A program made the position numbers and the translations under genes. The notes beneath the pieces are model-generated. The model worked only from the letters and a program-made list of their open reading frames with translations, had not been told where the DNA came from and searched no databases. Of a DNA stretch of 64,000 nt, positions 16,912 through 25,764 are shown piece by piece. How positions within the stretch are numbered: position 1 is the first letter of the stretch; the number at the start of each line of letters is the position of its first letter. The DNA comes from Capnocytophaga sp. ARDL2. GTDB taxonomy: Bacteria; Bacteroidota; Bacteroidia; Flavobacteriales; Flavobacteriaceae. Where the stretch lies: contig NZ_CP168034.1 of assembly GCF_041530365.1 (NCBI RefSeq), positions 1,984,001 through 2,048,000 of the forward strand. Reading direction: 5' to 3'.

Positions 16912-19359
16912 TCAATAAAAATCTACATTGATCACCACTCGTACGCTTTTAAACTGTGAAATATTCTCAAATGACTGCAAACTTCTCTGTATGTGTTTTT
17001 TGGTATCCAAAAGCGAAGCATTGGCTGGTACTTTTATCATTACATTTCGCAAATACAGATTCTTTATTCGGTTGATAGTAGGTTCTTCCGGTCCTAAAAT
17101 CGGAATTTGCAATTTTTGTTTTAAATGTTCTACCATCCATTGCGAAGCCTCTTTTACTCGTTGAAAATCGACATGACGAAATTGCAAATGTATCAATCGA
17201 AAATACGGTGGATAATGAAAATTATGACGGTCAAACATCTGTTCTTTAAACATTTGCTCGTAATCATAATTGACTATCTGTTGCACCACATTGTGAAAAG
17301 GATTGTAGGTTTGTAAATAAACTTTTCCTTGTTGCTTACGCCCTGCTCTACCTGCTACTTGCACTATGGTTTGAAAGGCTCGTTCGTGGGCTCGAAAATC
17401 TGGAAAATACAATGAATTGTCTACATTCAACACGCCCACCAATCCTACATTGTCAAAATCCAATCCTTTGGTAATCATCTGTGTACCTACAATAATATCG
17501 ATTGCTCCGTTTTTGTATTTTTCAATAATCTCTGCCAAAGCATATTTTCGTTTGGTCGTATCTTGGTCTATTCGAGCAATGGAATACTGTGGAAATAATT
17601 TCAGCATCTCTTCCTCTATTTGCTCGGTTCCTACACCTTTGGTAGAAATATCAACCGTTTTGCACACCATACAATTTTTGGGGTATGCCATACTAAAACC
17701 GCAGTAATGACATTTGAGTTTATGTTGTGATTTATAATAAGTTAAACTCACATCACATTGCGTACATTGAGGTACATATCCACAAGTTCCACATTCTAAA
17801 ACTGGGGAAAATCCACGACGATTTTGATAAATTACCACTTGTTTTCCTTCCGAAAGCGTTTGATTGATTGCATCGATTAATTCGGTAGAAAAATGCCCCA
17901 CCATGGCTTTTTGTTTGTAGGCTTCCTTTATATCGATAAGGTGCATTTTTGGCAAAGGCACATCGTTGTATCGCTTGTTTAGCATAACTTTTCTGTATTT
18001 TCCCAACAGGCAATTGTAATACGATTCGATACTCGGAGTCGCTGATCCCATCAACAATTTTGCTTTGAATGATTTTGCCAACACCACCGCCATATCTCTG
18101 GCGTGATAACGAGGAGCTGGATCGTGCTGTTTGTACGAAGTATCGTGTTCTTCATCAACAATCACCAAACCCAAATCGGTAAACGGCAAAAACACAGACG
18201 AACGCGTACCGATGATGATTTTACTTTCCATTGGTTTTTCGAGCATACGCATCCATACCTCATAGCGTTCATTGGGCGAATATTTTGAGTGATACACCAT
18301 CACCTCTTTTCTAAATTGCTGATTGAGTCGCTGTACCAACTGAGTGGTCAGTGTAATTTCTGGTACTAAAAACAAAATTTGTTGATTGTTTTTCAACGCA
18401 TTTTCAATCAATTGGAAATAAATTTCCGTTTTACCCGAACCTGTTATCCCGTGTAATAAAACAGTATCTTTTTCTCTAAATTGCGTTTCAATTTCGTTTA
18501 AAGCCGTTTGTTGTTCAGTTGAAAGTTGATATTCATTGGCATAGGCATCTTCCATTTGCACGCGATAGACCGATTGCTCTGAAATTTCAAATATGCCTTT
18601 TTCGACCAAATTTTTAAAAACAGCCTGAGAGACCTCTGCTTTTTCCAACAAATCTTTCACTAAAATTCCCTTGGGAAAAGCAGGAACCATTTGAAAATAG
18701 GTAAACAACAGTTTTTTTTGTTTTTCCGTTCGTGCTACTTCATCAATCAAATTTCGCAAGGCATCATCCGACTGAAAATGAGCAGGAAGCACTACATATT
18801 TTTCAGTTTTAGGTTTGTATTTTTCCTCAGTTTCTTCATACAATCGCACAATACCTTTTTCAGACATTTTTTCAATGAGTGGATACACTCTGTTTTTTCC
18901 TAAAATCGCTTGTATTTCGTGAATTTTCAAAATAGGTTGTAATTCCAAGGCTTCGTAAATCACAAACTCTTCATCGGTCAATTGGCTAATATCCACCGTT
19001 TTATCTATATTGAGATACACAATGGTTTCATTTTCCAAAATAAACAACGAAGGAACAGCCGTAGAATAGACTTCTCCCAAATTGGACAAATAATAATCCG
19101 CTACAAATTGCCACAATTCCAATTGTTTTAAGGTAATTTTGGGCGTTTTGTCTATGATTTCGTAAACATTTTTAGCTTGATATAAAACGGGAGGATTTTG
19201 ATGTTTATTGACCACAATGGCAGTGTAGTACTTGCTTTTCCCAAAAGGTACAATCACCCTACAACCGATTTGCAATTGCTGAAATTCCTCTAGCAAAACA
19301 GAATAGGTAAATATATTGGGCAAAGAAAGTGGTACGATAACATCAACAAAATAACTCAT
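16912..19359 (-). CDS. priA: Primosomal replication restart helicase PriA
   Basis: 815 aa. PriA recognises stalled forks and reloads the replisome. The N-terminal DNA-binding domain begins YFVDVIVPLSLPNIFTY. The helicase core has Walker A GITGSGKTEI and DEEH in VIVDEEHDTSYKQHD, and the Cys cluster CGTCGYVPQCTQCD...CHYCGF...CMVCK binds zinc. Length and motifs are complete. It begins 8 bp after the sodium symporter ends, so it is probably transcribed with it, an odd functional pairing. Confidence 0.96.
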   Translation of the reverse strand: MSYFVDVIVPLSLPNIFTYSVLLEEFQQLQIGCRVIVPFGKSKYYTAIVVNKHQNPPVLYQAKNVYEIIDKTPKITLKQLELWQFVADYYLSNLGEVYSTAVPSLFILENETIVYLNIDKTVDISQLTDEEFVIYEALELQPILKIHEIQAILGKNRVYPLIEKMSEKGIVRLYEETEEKYKPKTEKYVVLPAHFQSDDALRNLIDEVARTEKQKKLLFTYFQMVPAFPKGILVKDLLEKAEVSQAVFKNLVEKGIFEISEQSVYRVQMEDAYANEYQLSTEQQTALNEIETQFREKDTVLLHGITGSGKTEIYFQLIENALKNNQQILFLVPEITLTTQLVQRLNQQFRKEVMVYHSKYSPNERYEVWMRMLEKPMESKIIIGTRSSVFLPFTDLGLVIVDEEHDTSYKQHDPAPRYHARDMAVVLAKSFKAKLLMGSATPSIESYYNCLLGKYRKVMLNKRYNDVPLPKMHLIDIKEAYKQKAMVGHFSTELIDAINQTLSEGKQVVIYQNRRGFSPVLECGTCGYVPQCTQCDVSLTYYKSQHKLKCHYCGFSMAYPKNCMVCKTVDISTKGVGTEQIEEEMLKLFPQYSIARIDQDTTKRKYALAEIIEKYKNGAIDIIVGTQMITKGLDFDNVGLVGVLNVDNSLYFPDFRAHERAFQTIVQVAGRAGRKQQGKVYLQTYNPFHNVVQQIVNYDYEQMFKEQMFDRHNFHYPPYFRLIHLQFRHVDFQRVKEASQWMVEHLKQKLQIPILGPEEPTINRIKNLYLRNVMIKVPANASLLDTKKHIQRSLQSFENISQFKSVRVVINVDFY

Positions 19360-19367
19360 AAAATCTT

Positions 19368-21047
19368 TTATTTAATCCTTCTCCTTAAAAACTCTAAAAC
19401 TAATGCAATAAGCATCGTTAATAGTGTTCCAAAAATTACTAACCATAAATAACTGATAACATTTAGACAAAACAAAACGATCACCGCTATTTGTGCAAAT
19501 AATCCAGCATAAAACACTGAAAACGCTTGACAATATTTAACAAAAAATCCGATGAGAAACACTCCTAAAATAGATCCATAAAAAATAGAACCAATGATGT
19601 TTACCAACTGAATCAAATTTTCAAAATAATTGATTATACTTGCTGCCAAAATAGACAAACCTCCCCAAATCAATACAGAGAGTCTGGTCATTTTCAAATA
19701 GTGTTTTTTACTCTTGTTGGGTACATACGACTTGTACAAATCCAATGAAGAGGTATATGCCAAAGCATACACCCCTGCCGATGCCGACGACAACGCTGCA
19801 CTAAAAACAATCGCTAATAACAAACCTACCAAACCTATTGGTAAGTAATTGATTACATAGTATATAAACACAAAATCTTTATCATTAGTTTCTGCTTGAT
19901 GGTCAACAGTCTTAATTATTTTTTTAGCTTCTTCGCGTATATGTTTTTCTTCGTTATGTAGCATTTTCAACTTCATTTCCAGCATCGGATTATTAAATCC
20001 CTGATTGAGCTGTCCAGAATAAATAGTTGCAATTTCTTTTTTTTCATCTTGCAAATAACTCAATTGCATCTGCATATATTGATATTCATTTTGCAAAGGA
20101 CTATTCAATACTTTTTGTGTATTTACAGGATTGAAATGTAAGGGAGCTTTTTCATAATGAAAAAAGATAAAAATCATAACACCTGTCAACAATATAAAAA
20201 ACTGTACAGGTATTTTAAACAATCCATTGATAACTAAGCCTTTTTGTATATGTCCTAAGGATTTTCCAGAAAGATATCTACCTACCTGTGATTGATCAGT
20301 TCCAAAATATGCCAACATCATAAAAAATCCTCCTAATATCCCATTCCAAAGCGTATATCTTTCAGTAAAACTAAATGAAAAATCTAATAGGTTCAGCTTT
20401 CCTTCTACATTTGCCAATGCCAATGCATTGTTGAAATCTGTTTCATCAGACAAATTGAATACTATGTAAAAAAAGATGACAACCAACCCTAAAAACATAA
20501 CAAAGGCTTGTTGCTTTTGCGTAATATTCAGTGCTTTAGTACCTCCGAAAAAAGTATAAACAGTGATAGCAACACCAATACATAACACCAATAATGAAAA
20601 ATTCCATCCCAAGGTTGCGTGCAAAATTATTGCAGGTGCATAAATGGTAACTCCTGTTCCTATGCTTCGTTGAATGAGAAATCCAAGTGATGCAAGTGTA
20701 CGAGTTTTTTTATCAAATCTTTTTTCAAGGTATTCATAAGCCGTATATACTTTCAATTTATGATAAACTGGCACAAAAAATACACAAATCACAATCACAG
20801 CCAGAGGCAAACCAAAATAAAACTGAATAAACCCCATTCCATCGTGATACGCCTGACCCGGTGTGGATAAAAATGTAATCGCACTCGCCTGAGTAGCCAT
20901 GACAGACATTCCAATGGTAAACCAATCGGTTTGTCTATCGCCCATAACATAATCATTTATGGATTGATTTCTTAATGACTTTACTGTACCATAAATTATG
21001 GTAAAAAGTAAAGTAATCAACAAAATACTCCAGTCTATAATACTCAT
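19368..21047 (-). CDS. Sodium:solute symporter (SSS family)
   Basis: 559 aa with about 13 membrane helices of the SSS/SLC5 type; substrate unknown. Conserved stretches include the N-terminal MGDRQTDWFTIGMSVMATQASAITFLSTPG and GYVLAYTSSLDLYK-like ALAYTSSLDLYKSY. A ~90-residue hydrophilic insertion (about residues 290-390, rich in Lys/Glu) is long for the family. A second SSS symporter is at 51694. A 38-aa membrane protein gene precedes it by 9 bp and priA follows by 8 bp. Confidence 0.88.
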   Translation of the reverse strand: MSIIDWSILLITLLFTIIYGTVKSLRNQSINDYVMGDRQTDWFTIGMSVMATQASAITFLSTPGQAYHDGMGFIQFYFGLPLAVIVICVFFVPVYHKLKVYTAYEYLEKRFDKKTRTLASLGFLIQRSIGTGVTIYAPAIILHATLGWNFSLLVLCIGVAITVYTFFGGTKALNITQKQQAFVMFLGLVVIFFYIVFNLSDETDFNNALALANVEGKLNLLDFSFSFTERYTLWNGILGGFFMMLAYFGTDQSQVGRYLSGKSLGHIQKGLVINGLFKIPVQFFILLTGVMIFIFFHYEKAPLHFNPVNTQKVLNSPLQNEYQYMQMQLSYLQDEKKEIATIYSGQLNQGFNNPMLEMKLKMLHNEEKHIREEAKKIIKTVDHQAETNDKDFVFIYYVINYLPIGLVGLLLAIVFSAALSSASAGVYALAYTSSLDLYKSYVPNKSKKHYLKMTRLSVLIWGGLSILAASIINYFENLIQLVNIIGSIFYGSILGVFLIGFFVKYCQAFSVFYAGLFAQIAVIVLFCLNVISYLWLVIFGTLLTMLIALVLEFLRRRIK

Positions 21048-21056
21048 CTTTCCTTA

Positions 21057-21173
21057 TTAATTATAAAATTGCATTAATAAATAAAAAAACATAATATATG
21101 CAAAATTGACTATAAAAATCAATGTATATGAATTTCTCCAACGTATTTTTTCAGGTGTTTTTTTTGTTGACAT
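21057..21173 (-). CDS. 38-aa small membrane protein upstream of the symporter
   Basis: Read directly from the minus strand: start at 21173, stop TAA at 21057-21059. The product begins MSTKKTPEKIRWRNSY, then a single hydrophobic helix (about residues 17-35) and ends MQFYN. A basic N-terminal tail and one helix suggest an inner-membrane peptide. Support: a TATTTTTG box 18 bp upstream, a 9-bp gap to the symporter, and my recollection of similar tiny genes before SSS symporters in Flavobacteria. It may be a symporter subunit or regulator. Too short for standard ORF cut-offs. Confidence 0.65.
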   Translation of the reverse strand: MSTKKTPEKIRWRNSYTLIFIVNFAYIMFFYLLMQFYN

Positions 21174-21191
21174 AACTTAAACGTTTTTTTG

Positions 21192-21199
21192 CAAAAATA
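21192..21199 (-). promoter_or_regulatory. Candidate -7 box for the 38-aa gene / symporter / priA
   Basis: TATTTTTG on the minus strand, 18 bp before the 38-aa ORF. Its position supports transcription starting just before that ORF. Confidence 0.5.
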
Positions 21200-21227
21200 A
21201 AGATTTTGAGGTTGATATAAAATAAAA

Positions 21228-21247
21228 AGTAGGACTGCTGTCCTACT
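21228..21247 (-). terminator. Intrinsic terminator overlapping the mscS stop
   Basis: Stem GTAGGAC (21229-21235) with GTCCTAC (21240-21246), loop TGCT. On the minus strand it is followed by TTTTTATTTT. Ends the lipoprotein-to-mscS operon. Confidence 0.75.
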
Positions 21248-21749
21248 CTTCTTTAACTTCTACAGATTTTTGCAAAAACAAATTGTTGGGATAGCAAATT
21301 CGCTCGCCATTATCTGTGATTAATATCGTGTGAAAAGTTTTGATGTCATCGATAATTGCTTCAAAGGGAAAATCTTTGTCATGTATCAATATTCTGTCTC
21401 CAATTTTATAGGGAAACGAAAAAAACATAATGATTCCTGCTGTAAAATTACTCAATACAGACCATTGTGCAAACAAGGCTACTCCCACAAAAGCAATAAT
21501 CGAACTCAAAAAAGTAAATGCTTTCAAGGGCTCAATACCCCATACCAACAAAACCGCAGTTGAGGCAAAAAACATCACCATTCCATTGATATACTTAAAA
21601 ATCATCTTACTGCGTTTGTCTGTACGATGATAAGAAGTAGCAAATTTGTCAATAATTTTCTTTGTCAAAAATCGGATGATGTAATAAATTACAATCACTA
21701 TCGCCGTGATGATGAATTGTTCTGTATGTTTTATAAAAAATTCTTTCAT
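21243..21749 (-). CDS. Small mechanosensitive ion channel (MscS family)
   Basis: 168 aa, shorter than E. coli MscS (286). It has membrane helices at about 12-32, 52-72 and 78-103, then the pore-lining/beta segment VGVALFAQWSVLSNFTAGIIMFFSFPYKIGDRI and a short beta domain; the large cytoplasmic cage is missing. Such short MscS-like proteins are known in Bacteroidota. It overlaps maf by 4 bp and ends the operon at a hairpin. Confidence 0.85.
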   Translation of the reverse strand: MKEFFIKHTEQFIITAIVIVIYYIIRFLTKKIIDKFATSYHRTDKRSKMIFKYINGMVMFFASTAVLLVWGIEPLKAFTFLSSIIAFVGVALFAQWSVLSNFTAGIIMFFSFPYKIGDRILIHDKDFPFEAIIDDIKTFHTILITDNGERICYPNNLFLQKSVEVKEE

Positions 21750-22333
21750 TTATCCCAATTTATCAAATGTTTGTATAATTTTTCCATCGGCATTCCTACT
21801 ACATTGGTATAACTCCCATTAATTTTTTCGATTCCAATCAATCCTATCCATTCTTGGATACCGTATGCTCCTGCTTTGTCAAACGGACGATAAGTTTCAA
21901 TATAGTATCGAATATCTTCATCTGTCAATTGGCTAAACGACACTTCTGTACTTTCGTGAAATACTACGATTTTTTCCTTAGATTTCATACAAACCGAACT
22001 CACCACACTGTGTGTTTTGCCAGACATAGATGAAATAATCTCAAAAGCCTCATCGGCATTTTTTGGTTTTCCCAAGGCTTTGCCATCGTGCCAAACAATG
22101 GTATCACAAGTAATAATCACATCGTTTTCATTAGTAAAATCGGCATGTTCGGCTTTCAACTGACATAAAAAATCGGTGATTTCTTCTTTTTGTAAATGAG
22201 AAGGATAGTTTTCCTCTATATCTATTTTTACCAATTGAAAATCCACCCCCAAATCACGCAAAAACTGCTGTCTTCGTGGAGATTGAGACGCCAATTTCAC
22301 TGTATATTTTTGATTAATTTCTTTTAGCTTCAT
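21746..22333 (-). CDS. maf: Maf family nucleoside triphosphate pyrophosphatase
   Basis: 195 aa. Maf proteins hydrolyse non-canonical or pyrimidine nucleotides (dTTP/UTP type) and affect septum formation. Diagnostic motifs: LASQSPRRQQFLRDLG near the start, ITCDTIV, LGKPKNADEAFEIISSMSGKTHSV and PFDKAGAYGIQE. Starts 7 bp after kdsC and overlaps mscS by 4 bp. Confidence 0.92.
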   Translation of the reverse strand: MKLKEINQKYTVKLASQSPRRQQFLRDLGVDFQLVKIDIEENYPSHLQKEEITDFLCQLKAEHADFTNENDVIITCDTIVWHDGKALGKPKNADEAFEIISSMSGKTHSVVSSVCMKSKEKIVVFHESTEVSFSQLTDEDIRYYIETYRPFDKAGAYGIQEWIGLIGIEKINGSYTNVVGMPMEKLYKHLINWDK

Positions 22334-22340
22334 AAAGATA

Positions 22341-22835
22341 TTACCATTTTCCTTGCACTTTCATCACTTGTTCTATCACATCACGAACAGCACCTTTTCC
22401 ACCTTCTTTGTGCGAAATATACTGAGCCACCGCTTTTACTTCGGCTACGGCATCTTGCGGACATGAAGGCAACGCACACTCGTTCATTGGCTCGATATCT
22501 GGAATATCGTCGCCCATATACAGCATTTCGTCAAAAGAAATCTTGTATTTTTCAGCTATTTCGTTCAAAACCTTGATTTTGTCTTTAACGCCAAGATGTA
22601 CTTCTTGCACCCCCAATTTATTTAAGCGTACACGCACACCCTCGTTGGTTCCACCCGAAATAATCACAACGGTATATCCTTTATCGATCGCCGTTTTTAT
22701 TGCAAAACCGTCTTTGATATTCATCGAGCGCAACAACTGTCCTTCTTCTGTAACCAAAATACTGCCGTCGGTCAATACGCCATCGACATCAAATATAAAA
22801 GTGGAAATATTATTTAGTGTATGTTTATAACTCAT
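22341..22835 (-). CDS. kdsC: KDO-8-phosphate phosphatase-type HAD hydrolase
   Basis: 164 aa, the compact HAD subclass without a cap, as in KdsC. The catalytic DxD is in FIFDVDGVLTDG and the metal-binding acidic pair is in YMGDDIPDIEPM. KdsC removes phosphate from KDO-8-P, made by KdsA (gene at 11976). A related YrbI-type sugar phosphatase role cannot be excluded. The start overlaps the DUF2520 gene by 11 bp. Confidence 0.85.
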   Translation of the reverse strand: MSYKHTLNNISTFIFDVDGVLTDGSILVTEEGQLLRSMNIKDGFAIKTAIDKGYTVVIISGGTNEGVRVRLNKLGVQEVHLGVKDKIKVLNEIAEKYKISFDEMLYMGDDIPDIEPMNECALPSCPQDAVAEVKAVAQYISHKEGGKGAVRDVIEQVMKVQGKW

Positions 22836-23577
22836 GTGTTTGAATAATAGAATTTGTCAATAGTTTATATATTTCTTTATACGATTCGTTTTCAATCGTT
22901 TGTAAATGTTTTTCTATCACTGTCAAATCTTTTCTCACCGCAGGACCAGTCTGTGCTTGTTTGGGTGAAAGATATTGTATTTTATCTACCGTTTCCTTGA
23001 TTAGAGGATGTAAAAACTGAAAAGGAATTTGGTTTTTAGAAGCAATATCTTCGCTAATCGTCCACAAATGATTGACAAAATTACAAGCAAAAACAGCGGT
23101 TATATGCAGTTGCTTTCTTTGTTGAGAATTGAGAAAACAATACGACGAACTAATCGATTTTGTAAAATGTTCGATAATCTGTCTATCTCTTTCATATTCA
23201 ACTTCTAAAAAAAAAGAAATTTCTGCGTAATTTATTGTTTTTTCCTTTGAAAATGTCTGCAAAGGATACCAAACCCCTTTCCTATTTTTTGAAGATAAAA
23301 TTTCCATAGGTTGAGAACCCGAAGTATGCACAACCAACGAATCTTTGTAGGGCAATTGTGTTGAAATCTCAGCAATTGCATCGTCTTTTACAGAGATAAT
23401 CGTAAGATCTGCAAAAGGCATTTCATCTAATGAAAGAACATTTTCAAAAGGCAAATTTTCCTGTTCAATCGGTGTTCGAGTATAAACCGCTTGTAATTGA
23501 AAATCCGTGAGATGTGAAAACATATTTGCAATATGTTGTCCAACATTTCCATAGCCAACAAGATTGATTGTTTTCAT
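22825..23577 (-). CDS. Rossmann-like / DUF2520 domain protein
   Basis: 250 aa. The N-terminus has a NAD(P)-binding fold (INLVGYGNVGQHIANMF) and the C-terminal half is the helical DUF2520 domain (FACNFVNHLWTISEDIA). It resembles F420/NADP-type oxidoreductases, but the reaction is unknown. It sits between a TlpA-like lipoprotein gene (1-bp gap) and kdsC (11-bp overlap), a frequent arrangement in this phylum. Confidence 0.82.
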   Translation of the reverse strand: MKTINLVGYGNVGQHIANMFSHLTDFQLQAVYTRTPIEQENLPFENVLSLDEMPFADLTIISVKDDAIAEISTQLPYKDSLVVHTSGSQPMEILSSKNRKGVWYPLQTFSKEKTINYAEISFFLEVEYERDRQIIEHFTKSISSSYCFLNSQQRKQLHITAVFACNFVNHLWTISEDIASKNQIPFQFLHPLIKETVDKIQYLSPKQAQTGPAVRKDLTVIEKHLQTIENESYKEIYKLLTNSIIQTHEL

Positions 23578-23578
23578 A

Positions 23579-24958
23579 TTAATCGAGTTGAATAGTTTCT
23601 TTTTGCATATTTACAAAACCTTTTTTTACTGTACCATCTTTGTCGATATAAATGGCACGATTGAGTTTTAATATCACCCAATCTTTTTTCAATTCGTTAA
23701 AATGTTTTGCCTGAATGTAACGAAAATCTTTTTGGAAAATCCCTTTGTATTTTTGCAATACATTAGGGTCGTTGTCCACATTGATAGCAACTACATCAAG
23801 GTTTAGGTGCCTTTTTTTCAACTCTTTGATTCGTTCGGTACTTGTATTCAAATGTCCCAACATATAGCTACTCCAGAAGAAAATGAGTGTAGGTTTTTGG
23901 ATAGTTGGCAACAGGTAAAACGATTTACCTTCAACCGAGCGAAACTCAAAATCTTTTAGTTTTTCATGATTTTCAAACGACGCAATACATTTGTTGAGAT
24001 TTTCAATTTCATCGATTTTCAACTGATCTTTTGCGATTGAAAGATAGTGTTTCATAAATTCATTATTTCTTTCCACATTCTGATCTTCCAACATATACAT
24101 AAAAGCCAAATCACTCAAAATGCGTTCTTTTACCTTTTGATTGTCAATCATCGAATCCACAATTTGCAAACGCAACAATCCTTTTTCCAATGGCTCGGTT
24201 ACATTTTTTTCGTAGGAAATCGAAGTCATCAACATGGTTAAATAATGGGTAAACGGCAGATAATTTGAAAATTTCTCTTCGTTGAAATTTACTTTTTTCC
24301 TAAAGTCGAAATAGTTTTTAGGCAAAGGGTCGTTTTCCAAATGTTTGTACCTTTTACGAATAAAAGAATAGGCTTCCAAACGAGTGAAATATACATAATC
24401 TATCAAGGCTTTTGCATATTGATCAAATTCATTATTCCATGAAATTTCACCTTTACGTTTCTGGTATAATTTTTCTTTTTCCAATTTTACAGAATCGACC
24501 GATTTCATAAAATTGTTATAATTTTCTTGAAAAATATCTTGATACGAATTGTTATTTTCGAAGGTTATCGCAAATAATTCAAACAAAAAATTGTTTTTTT
24601 CGTTGCCTCTACCGTGAAATGAAGTTAGATTATGAAAATCTTGAGCATTTGCATTTAAATAGATGCTATCGTTGTTTTCAAAATAAATGTATTTGATAAA
24701 GTTTTCGTATTTCATCACATACATTCCCTCTTGATAATCTGAAAAACATTTGTGAAACTGATTATTTTCGTTTAAAAACAAAGTATCCAGCACACTATCA
24801 TCCTTTCCAAATAGCAAATATTTGGTTTTTGCATTAGAAATTTTTCCACCGAAATGAAAAGTTTTTTCCTCGCAAGCAGATTTTTTACAAGACGTAAATA
24901 TGCTGACAATTGCAATAAATAACAATAAAGAATATGTAGAAAAATAGTAGTTTTTCAT
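23579..24958 (-). CDS. Lipoprotein with C-terminal thioredoxin-like (TlpA) fold lacking CxxC
   Basis: 459 aa from the ATG at 24958; the in-frame ATG 24 bp upstream is possible, but the downstream one gives a cleaner lipoprotein signal ending FTSC. The middle is helical and unknown. The last ~120 residues resemble TlpA/AhpC-TSA proteins (PTLIFFWSSYMLGHLNTSTERI, VVAINVDNDPNVLQKYK), but the usual CxxC is replaced by SYML, so thiol redox activity is unlikely. First gene of a five-gene operon ending in mscS. Confidence 0.7.
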   Translation of the reverse strand: MKNYYFSTYSLLLFIAIVSIFTSCKKSACEEKTFHFGGKISNAKTKYLLFGKDDSVLDTLFLNENNQFHKCFSDYQEGMYVMKYENFIKYIYFENNDSIYLNANAQDFHNLTSFHGRGNEKNNFLFELFAITFENNNSYQDIFQENYNNFMKSVDSVKLEKEKLYQKRKGEISWNNEFDQYAKALIDYVYFTRLEAYSFIRKRYKHLENDPLPKNYFDFRKKVNFNEEKFSNYLPFTHYLTMLMTSISYEKNVTEPLEKGLLRLQIVDSMIDNQKVKERILSDLAFMYMLEDQNVERNNEFMKHYLSIAKDQLKIDEIENLNKCIASFENHEKLKDFEFRSVEGKSFYLLPTIQKPTLIFFWSSYMLGHLNTSTERIKELKKRHLNLDVVAINVDNDPNVLQKYKGIFQKDFRYIQAKHFNELKKDWVILKLNRAIYIDKDGTVKKGFVNMQKETIQLD

Positions 24959-25122
24959 AAACAAATACAAAATAGATTTCAAGTAAAGGTAAAAAATAAT
25001 ACTATAAAAAAAGTAATAATGAAAAAGATTAACGATATTTTATAGATATTCACAATTTATTATTTAAAAATAGACTTTTTTTTCGTATATTGCATATTAT
25101 TAAACATTCACATTATATAATT

Positions 25123-25719
25123 ATGAATAGAATCAAAAAATCAATTTTAGGAATAGCTTTAGTAAGCTCGGCAATTGGATTTTCACAAAACAGTAAACCT
25201 TTGTCAATGAAAAACATGTTGAAATTAGGTGTAAACGCTGGTTATTCAGTACCGTCTACCAATGCCGGTATGTCAGTGGGAGCAGATATTACTTATCAAT
25301 ATTTAGTAACACCACATTTTGGATTGGGAGTTGCTACAGGACATACGTATTATTTTGGTAAAGAAAACACGGTAAATAATGTAAAGATTGAAAACAACGA
25401 TTTTGGTATTGTTCCAGTTGCTGCATTGGTACGTTATTATCCTGCAAAGAAAGGTATTTACTTTGGTGCTGATTTAGGATATAGCTTTATTACTGGAAAT
25501 AAATATGTTGCAGACAATTTTTCAGTAGAAAGACCAACAGGTGGAGCCTACATAAAACCAGAAATTGGCTATCACAACAGAAATTGGAACGTGGCTCTAC
25601 AATACCAAAAAGTATTTACAGGAAATAGTGGCGAAATTCTTTCTCAAGATTACAACGTAGGTTCTCTTGGGTTGGGTGTGAACTACAATATTCCATTAGG
25701 TAAAAAAGTAAAAAAATAA
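25123..25719 (+). CDS. Outer-membrane beta-barrel protein
   Basis: 198 aa from 25123, where a signal peptide (MNRIKKSILGIALVSSAIGFSQ) begins; an earlier ATG at 25090 would place 11 polar residues before it. The mature part has GVNAGYSVPS, GADITYQYLV, GADLGYSF and LGLGVNYNIPLG strands, as in OmpW/OmpA-like 8-strand barrels. Function unknown. Monocistronic, with terminator. A TATATTGC sequence about 30 bp upstream may be a variant -7 box. Confidence 0.75.
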   Translation: MNRIKKSILGIALVSSAIGFSQNSKPLSMKNMLKLGVNAGYSVPSTNAGMSVGADITYQYLVTPHFGLGVATGHTYYFGKENTVNNVKIENNDFGIVPVAALVRYYPAKKGIYFGADLGYSFITGNKYVADNFSVERPTGGAYIKPEIGYHNRNWNVALQYQKVFTGNSGEILSQDYNVGSLGLGVNYNIPLGKKVKK

Positions 25720-25727
25720 TCCAATAA

Positions 25728-25764
25728 AAATCAATCCGTTAGCACTAAAATAACGGATTGATTT
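25728..25764. terminator. Bidirectional terminator
   Basis: 14-bp stem (25728-25741 with 25751-25764, arm AAATCAATCCGTTA), 9-nt loop, between convergent genes. Confidence 0.87.
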
